Origin: Kitasatospora indigofera
GTDB lineage: Bacteria > Actinomycetota > Actinomycetes > Streptomycetales > Streptomycetaceae
NCBI RefSeq assembly: GCF_014655955.1
Contig: NZ_BNBO01000018.1
Coordinates: 62,001 to 126,000, forward strand
Length of the DNA: 64,000 nucleotides
Direction of reading: 5' to 3'
In this document: in pieces, positions 59,310-64,000 of the stretch
Numbering within the stretch: position 1 is the first letter of the stretch
Layout: the number at the start of each line of letters is the position of its first letter
Notes under the pieces: generated by a model
Database searches by the model: none
The model's input: the letters and a program-made list of their open reading frames with translations, nothing else
Told to the model about the DNA's origin: nothing
Position numbers and translations under genes: made by a program

Positions 59310-59821
59310 GATTCCCACACCTTCCGAAAGCTCTGCCGGGCCCGGTGGAGCCGCGACCGTACGGTGCCGGGCGGCACCGCCAGCACCGCGCCGGCCGTCG
59401 TCTCGTCCACCCCCTCCAGGTCACGCAGCACGAGCACCGCCCGGTGCTCGGGGGAGAGCCGCGCCAGCACGTCGCCGACGTCGGTGGCGAGCTGCTGGTC
59501 CGCGCCGCCCGCGACCTCCTCCAACGGGTCGCCCGACAACCGCTTCGCCCGGGCGGCCACCCGCACCGCCTCGCGCACCGCGATCGCCCGGACCCAGCCG
59601 AACAGGGCCGCGTGGTCGCGCAGTTGACCGATGTTGCGGAGCACCACGATGAGCGTCTCCTGGGTCGCGTCCGGCCCGTCCTGCCGGGCGATCGGCCCGC
59701 AGATCCGCCCGACGTACGGTGCCAGCAGGTCCATCAGGTCGCCGAGCGCGATCGGGTCGCCGCGCTGCGCCGCCCGGACCAGCGCGGGATCCACCTGCGG
59801 ACGTGAGTCCGTGCCGGTCAT
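59306..59821 (-). CDS. ECF sigma factor
   Basis: A 171-residue extracytoplasmic-function sigma factor. Region 2 is about 20-85 (ALGDLMDLLAPYVGRICGPI, PDATQETLIVVLRNIGQLR, AALFGWVRAIAVREAVRV) and region 4 about 115-168 (LSPEHRAVLVLRDLEGVDET, then VPPGTVRSRLHRARQSFRKV). No anti-sigma factor is adjacent; instead the SRPBCC gene is coupled. The upstream alpha/beta hydrolase lies 13 bases away. Confidence 0.88.
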   Translation of the reverse strand: MTGTDSRPQVDPALVRAAQRGDPIALGDLMDLLAPYVGRICGPIARQDGPDATQETLIVVLRNIGQLRDHAALFGWVRAIAVREAVRVAARAKRLSGDPLEEVAGGADQQLATDVGDVLARLSPEHRAVLVLRDLEGVDETTAGAVLAVPPGTVRSRLHRARQSFRKVWES

Positions 59822-59834
59822 CGGCTCCCCCTGC

Positions 59835-60737
59835 TCACGCCCGGCCGAAGTGCTCGCGCGCCACCGCCGCGACCAGCTCGGGGTGCTCCTCGGGCAGCAG
59901 ATGGCGGCCGGGCACCACCCGGACGGTCAGCGACCCGGTGAACTCCTGCGCGCCGAGCAGTGGTTGCGGGCGCACCACCGGGTCCCGGTCGCCGAGCAGC
60001 AGCAGGGTCGGCACCGTCAGCCGCTGCTCGCGGAACCGGCCACCGGCCAGCGCCGGAATGTCGTGCAGGACGAACTGCCACAGCACCTGCTCTCCGGCCC
60101 GGGCGCGGTGCGGCGCCCGGCAGGCCTGCGCGAACTCCCGCACGGCACTCTCCTCCACCCCGGCGGACCGGCCGGCCCAGTACCGCAGCATGGCGCGGGT
60201 GAGACCGGGCCAGTGCCGCAGCACCCGCCGTCCGACCCCGGGATACTCCCAGAGCGCGGTGTACCAGTACCGCCAGGCGTACAGCGGCAGCCCGAACCGG
60301 CGCGTCGGCCAGGGATGCGCACTGTTCACCGCGAGGAAGGCGCCGAACCGCTCCGGCGCCGCCAGGCAGAGCCGGAACCCCAGCCACCCGCCCGACTGGT
60401 GCCCCACCAGCCGGACCCGCTCCAGCCCGAGCGCGTCCAGCACCCCCAGCACGTCCTCCACCAGGCCGGCACTGTCGTACCCGCTCCCCGGGGCGTCGGA
60501 CCAGCCGCACCCCCGCAGGTCGATCGCGAACACCCGGTGGTCACGGGCCAGTCCGGGCATCACCCGCCGCCAGGCGAACCAGTGCTGGGGAAACCCGTGC
60601 AGCAGCAGCACGGGCTCCCCCGCCCCGGCCTCCGCGACGTGGAACCGCACCCCGCGCACGGTGACGAAGCGGTGGGTGACGCCCTCGACGAGCGGGAGGG
60701 GACGGTCCGACGGGCTCCGGCCCGGGCCGCTCACCAC
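59835..60737 (-). CDS. Alpha/beta-hydrolase (epoxide-hydrolase/haloperoxidase-like)
   Basis: A 300-residue hydrolase. Oxyanion box LLLHGFPQHWFAWRRVMPGL near 44-63; nucleophile elbow VGHQSGGW near 114-121, with Ser where epoxide hydrolases have Asp; acid in LLGDRDPVVRPQ near 247; His in GRHLLPEEHPELV near 278. The Ser nucleophile points to an esterase/lactonase-like activity rather than epoxide hydrolysis. The start is GTG 60737 or the next GTG at 60734. It precedes the ECF/SRPBCC genes in the same direction. Confidence 0.85.
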   Translation of the reverse strand: MVSGPGRSPSDRPLPLVEGVTHRFVTVRGVRFHVAEAGAGEPVLLLHGFPQHWFAWRRVMPGLARDHRVFAIDLRGCGWSDAPGSGYDSAGLVEDVLGVLDALGLERVRLVGHQSGGWLGFRLCLAAPERFGAFLAVNSAHPWPTRRFGLPLYAWRYWYTALWEYPGVGRRVLRHWPGLTRAMLRYWAGRSAGVEESAVREFAQACRAPHRARAGEQVLWQFVLHDIPALAGGRFREQRLTVPTLLLLGDRDPVVRPQPLLGAQEFTGSLTVRVVPGRHLLPEEHPELVAAVAREHFGRA

Positions 60738-60925
60738 GCCTCCCCCGCCCTGCCCCGGACGGCCGTCCGGGCGCCGTCCCCGGCAAGGCGCCCGGACGGC
60801 CGAACCGGCCGCCCCTCCTGTCCCCTGCGGCCGACGGCCGCGGCTCGAACCCTCATCGCTTCCCCTCCGTGCGATCCGGTGCGATCACTCCCGACAAGGA
60901 AGAGGCGCCGGGCCCCCGGATCACT

Positions 60926-60945
60926 CCTGTGACCCGCGTCACAGG
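60926..60945. promoter_or_regulatory. Perfect CRP/FNR-type palindrome
   Basis: CCTGTGAC-CCGC-GTCACAGG is an 8-base perfect dyad that contains TGTGA-N6-TCACA, the CRP-family half-sites. It sits in the divergent gap between the hydrolase and AraC genes (60738-61055), about 110 bases before the AraC start. A GTGCGATC direct repeat (60869-60886) lies nearby. Confidence 0.5.
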
Positions 60946-61055
60946 CGCCGGCGGCCCGTACTCCCCGACCGGGCCGGGCGGCCCGGCCGGGCACCGCCGC
61001 ACGGGGCCGGCCGAGCAGCGGACGGCCGGCCCCGCCCTGTGGCACGATCGCTGGG

Positions 61056-61499
61056 GTGAGCACCAAGGGCGCCGCGGCGCAGCACCTGAGCGACCTCGCG
61101 CGGCTGCGCCGGGTCCGTGACCGGATCGACCGGGAGTACGCCCAGCCGCTGGACGTCGAGGCGCTGGCCCGGGGCGCGAACATGTCGGCCGGGCACCTCA
61201 GCCGGGCGTTCCGGCTCGCCTACGGCGAATCGCCGTACAGCTACCTCATGACGCGGCGGATCGAGCGGGCGATGACCCTGCTGCGGCGCGGCGACCTCAG
61301 CGTCACCGACGTCTGCTTCGCGGTCGGCTGCTCCTCGCTCGGCACCTTCAGCACCCGCTTCACCGAGCTGGTCGGCATGCCCCCCAGCACCTACCGGAAG
61401 CTGGCCGCGGACGCCACCGAGGGGATCCCGTCCTGCGTCGCCAAGCAGGTGACCAGACCGGTCAGGAATCAAGAAGCGCGGCCCCCGGCCCGCGATTAG
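61056..61499 (+). CDS. AraC-family regulator (short form)
   Basis: A 147-residue protein that is essentially one AraC DNA-binding domain: RVRDRIDREYAQPLDVEALA, MSAGHLSRAFRLAYGESPYS, VGCSSLGTFSTRFTELVGM. It starts at GTG 61056. It has no ligand domain and is followed by a VOC-family gene after about ten bases, so it probably regulates that gene and perhaps the UvrA-like gene after it. Confidence 0.88.
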   Translation: MSTKGAAAQHLSDLARLRRVRDRIDREYAQPLDVEALARGANMSAGHLSRAFRLAYGESPYSYLMTRRIERAMTLLRRGDLSVTDVCFAVGCSSLGTFSTRFTELVGMPPSTYRKLAADATEGIPSCVAKQVTRPVRNQEARPPARD

Positions 61500-61509
61500 C
61501 GTGATCGTC

Positions 61510-61920
61510 ATGGACCTCACCATTCACTGGACCTTCCTCCCGCACAACGACCCGGAGGCCTCGCTGGCCTTCTACCGGGACAGCCTCGGCTTCGAGGTGC
61601 GCAACGACGTCGGCTACGGCGGGATGCGCTGGCTCACGGTCGGGCCGGCCGGCATGCCCGGCACGTCCATCGTCCTGGAGCCGCCGGCCGCGGACCCGGG
61701 CGTCACCGACGAGGAGCGCCGCACCGTCACCGAGATGATGGCCAAGGGCAGCTACGCCCGCATCGTCCTGGCGACCGCCGACCTCGACGCCACCTTCGAC
61801 CGGCTGAAGGCGGCCGGCGCCGAGGTCGTCCAGGAGCCGACCGAGCAGCCGTACGGGGTACGGGACTGCGCCTTCCGCGACCCCGCGGGCAACCTCGTCC
61901 GGATCAACGAGGCGGGCTGA
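61510..61920 (+). CDS. VOC-family (glyoxalase/bleomycin-resistance-like) protein
   Basis: A 136-residue protein of the vicinal-oxygen-chelate fold: two beta-alpha-beta-beta-beta units, TFLPHNDPEASLAFYRDSLG then FEVRNDVGYGGMRWLTVG, and IVLATADLDATFDRLKAAGA then PYGVRDCAFRDPAGNLVRI. The metal ligands His/Glu seem partly retained. ATG 61510 is preferred; GTG 61501 is possible. Relatives include drug-binding resistance proteins and dioxygenases, so a self-protection role is possible. Confidence 0.88.
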   Translation: MDLTIHWTFLPHNDPEASLAFYRDSLGFEVRNDVGYGGMRWLTVGPAGMPGTSIVLEPPAADPGVTDEERRTVTEMMAKGSYARIVLATADLDATFDRLKAAGAEVVQEPTEQPYGVRDCAFRDPAGNLVRINEAG

Positions 61921-62151
61921 GCCCTCCGGCCACCCGATGCCCGGCGCGGGGCGCCCGGGCAACCGGTACGGCGCGCCCCGGGCCGCCGGTGACGCGAACC
62001 GGCCCGCCCGCCGGGGCGAGGTGGATACCTTGGTCCCCGCGCCGGGAACGGCCCCCTCCGGCGCGAGGGCCGCACGCCCGCGGGCCGGCCGGAGCGCGCC
62101 GGGCGACGTCGGCGGAGCCCGTCCAGGGGCCCGCCCGAGAGAGGGAGACAG

Positions 62152-64000
<1,849 letters not shown>

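Overview
The window looks like a piece of a streptomycete chromosome (Streptomyces or Kitasatospora-like). GC is very high, third codon positions are almost all G or C, neighbouring genes often overlap by four bases (ATGA or GTGA), GTG and TTG starts occur, and the gene content (mycothiol-dependent DinB-type proteins, DUF574 methyltransferase, AarF kinase, NarL-type regulator) is actinobacterial. No tRNA, rRNA, CRISPR array or insertion sequence was seen.

Layout. (1) 1-13.2 kb is ordinary accessory chromosome: a truncated nucleotidyltransferase, a ParA ATPase coupled to a helix-turn-helix partner, a DinB-type protein, a SUKH-like protein, a PadR/membrane-protein pair, an alpha/beta hydrolase beside an AAHS-type transporter, a sulfite-oxidase-like molybdoenzyme, a LuxR-type regulator, and a small secreted peptide next to an orphan response regulator. 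(2) 13.2-29.9 kb is a RiPP gene cluster. A minus-strand operon runs from a 54-residue precursor peptide (27676-27512, previously easy to miss because of its size) through a P450, an HlyD-like adaptor, a C39-peptidase ABC exporter, a second ABC exporter, a LanM-like dehydratase whose cyclase half has lost its zinc ligands, a fused leader-binding/YcaO cyclodehydratase, and a SagB-type azoline dehydrogenase. A divergent two-gene ABC system follows. The gene set predicts a peptide with thiazoles made from two Cys and dehydroalanines made from Ser, that is, a LanM-dehydratase/azole hybrid. (3) 30.0-54.9 kb is an enediyne-type polyketide cluster: UnbV, UnbU, the iterative PKS (KS-AT-ACP-KR-DH-PPTase), the hotdog thioesterase and a flavin reductase form one plus-strand operon; UnbL (DUF1702) and a P450 form a minus operon. 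Around them lie a GMC oxidoreductase, a DUF899 protein, two AhpD/CMD-type proteins, an SDR, a methyltransferase, a polytopic membrane protein and a carotenoid-oxygenase-family enzyme. Two paralogous AraC-type regulators, both apparently starting at TTG, bracket this region. (4) 55-64 kb returns to accessory genes: an AarF/UbiB kinase, a DinB-type protein with an epimerase/reductase, an SRPBCC protein coupled to an ECF sigma factor, an alpha/beta hydrolase, and an AraC-VOC-UvrA-like set. The UvrA-like ATPase runs off the right edge.

How it fits together. In the RiPP operon the leader would be read by the YcaO fusion protein and the LanM-like enzyme, the rings oxidised by the SagB enzyme, the P450 would add a late modification, and the C39 transporter would cut at the double-glycine site during export. 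In the enediyne cluster the PKS and thioesterase would make a conjugated polyene that the Unb proteins and oxidoreductases process to the warhead; no sugar, aromatic-acid or apoprotein genes are visible, so either the product is simple, the remaining genes lie elsewhere, or the cluster is a reduced one. The UvrA-like protein could contribute to tolerance of a DNA-damaging product, but this is inference.
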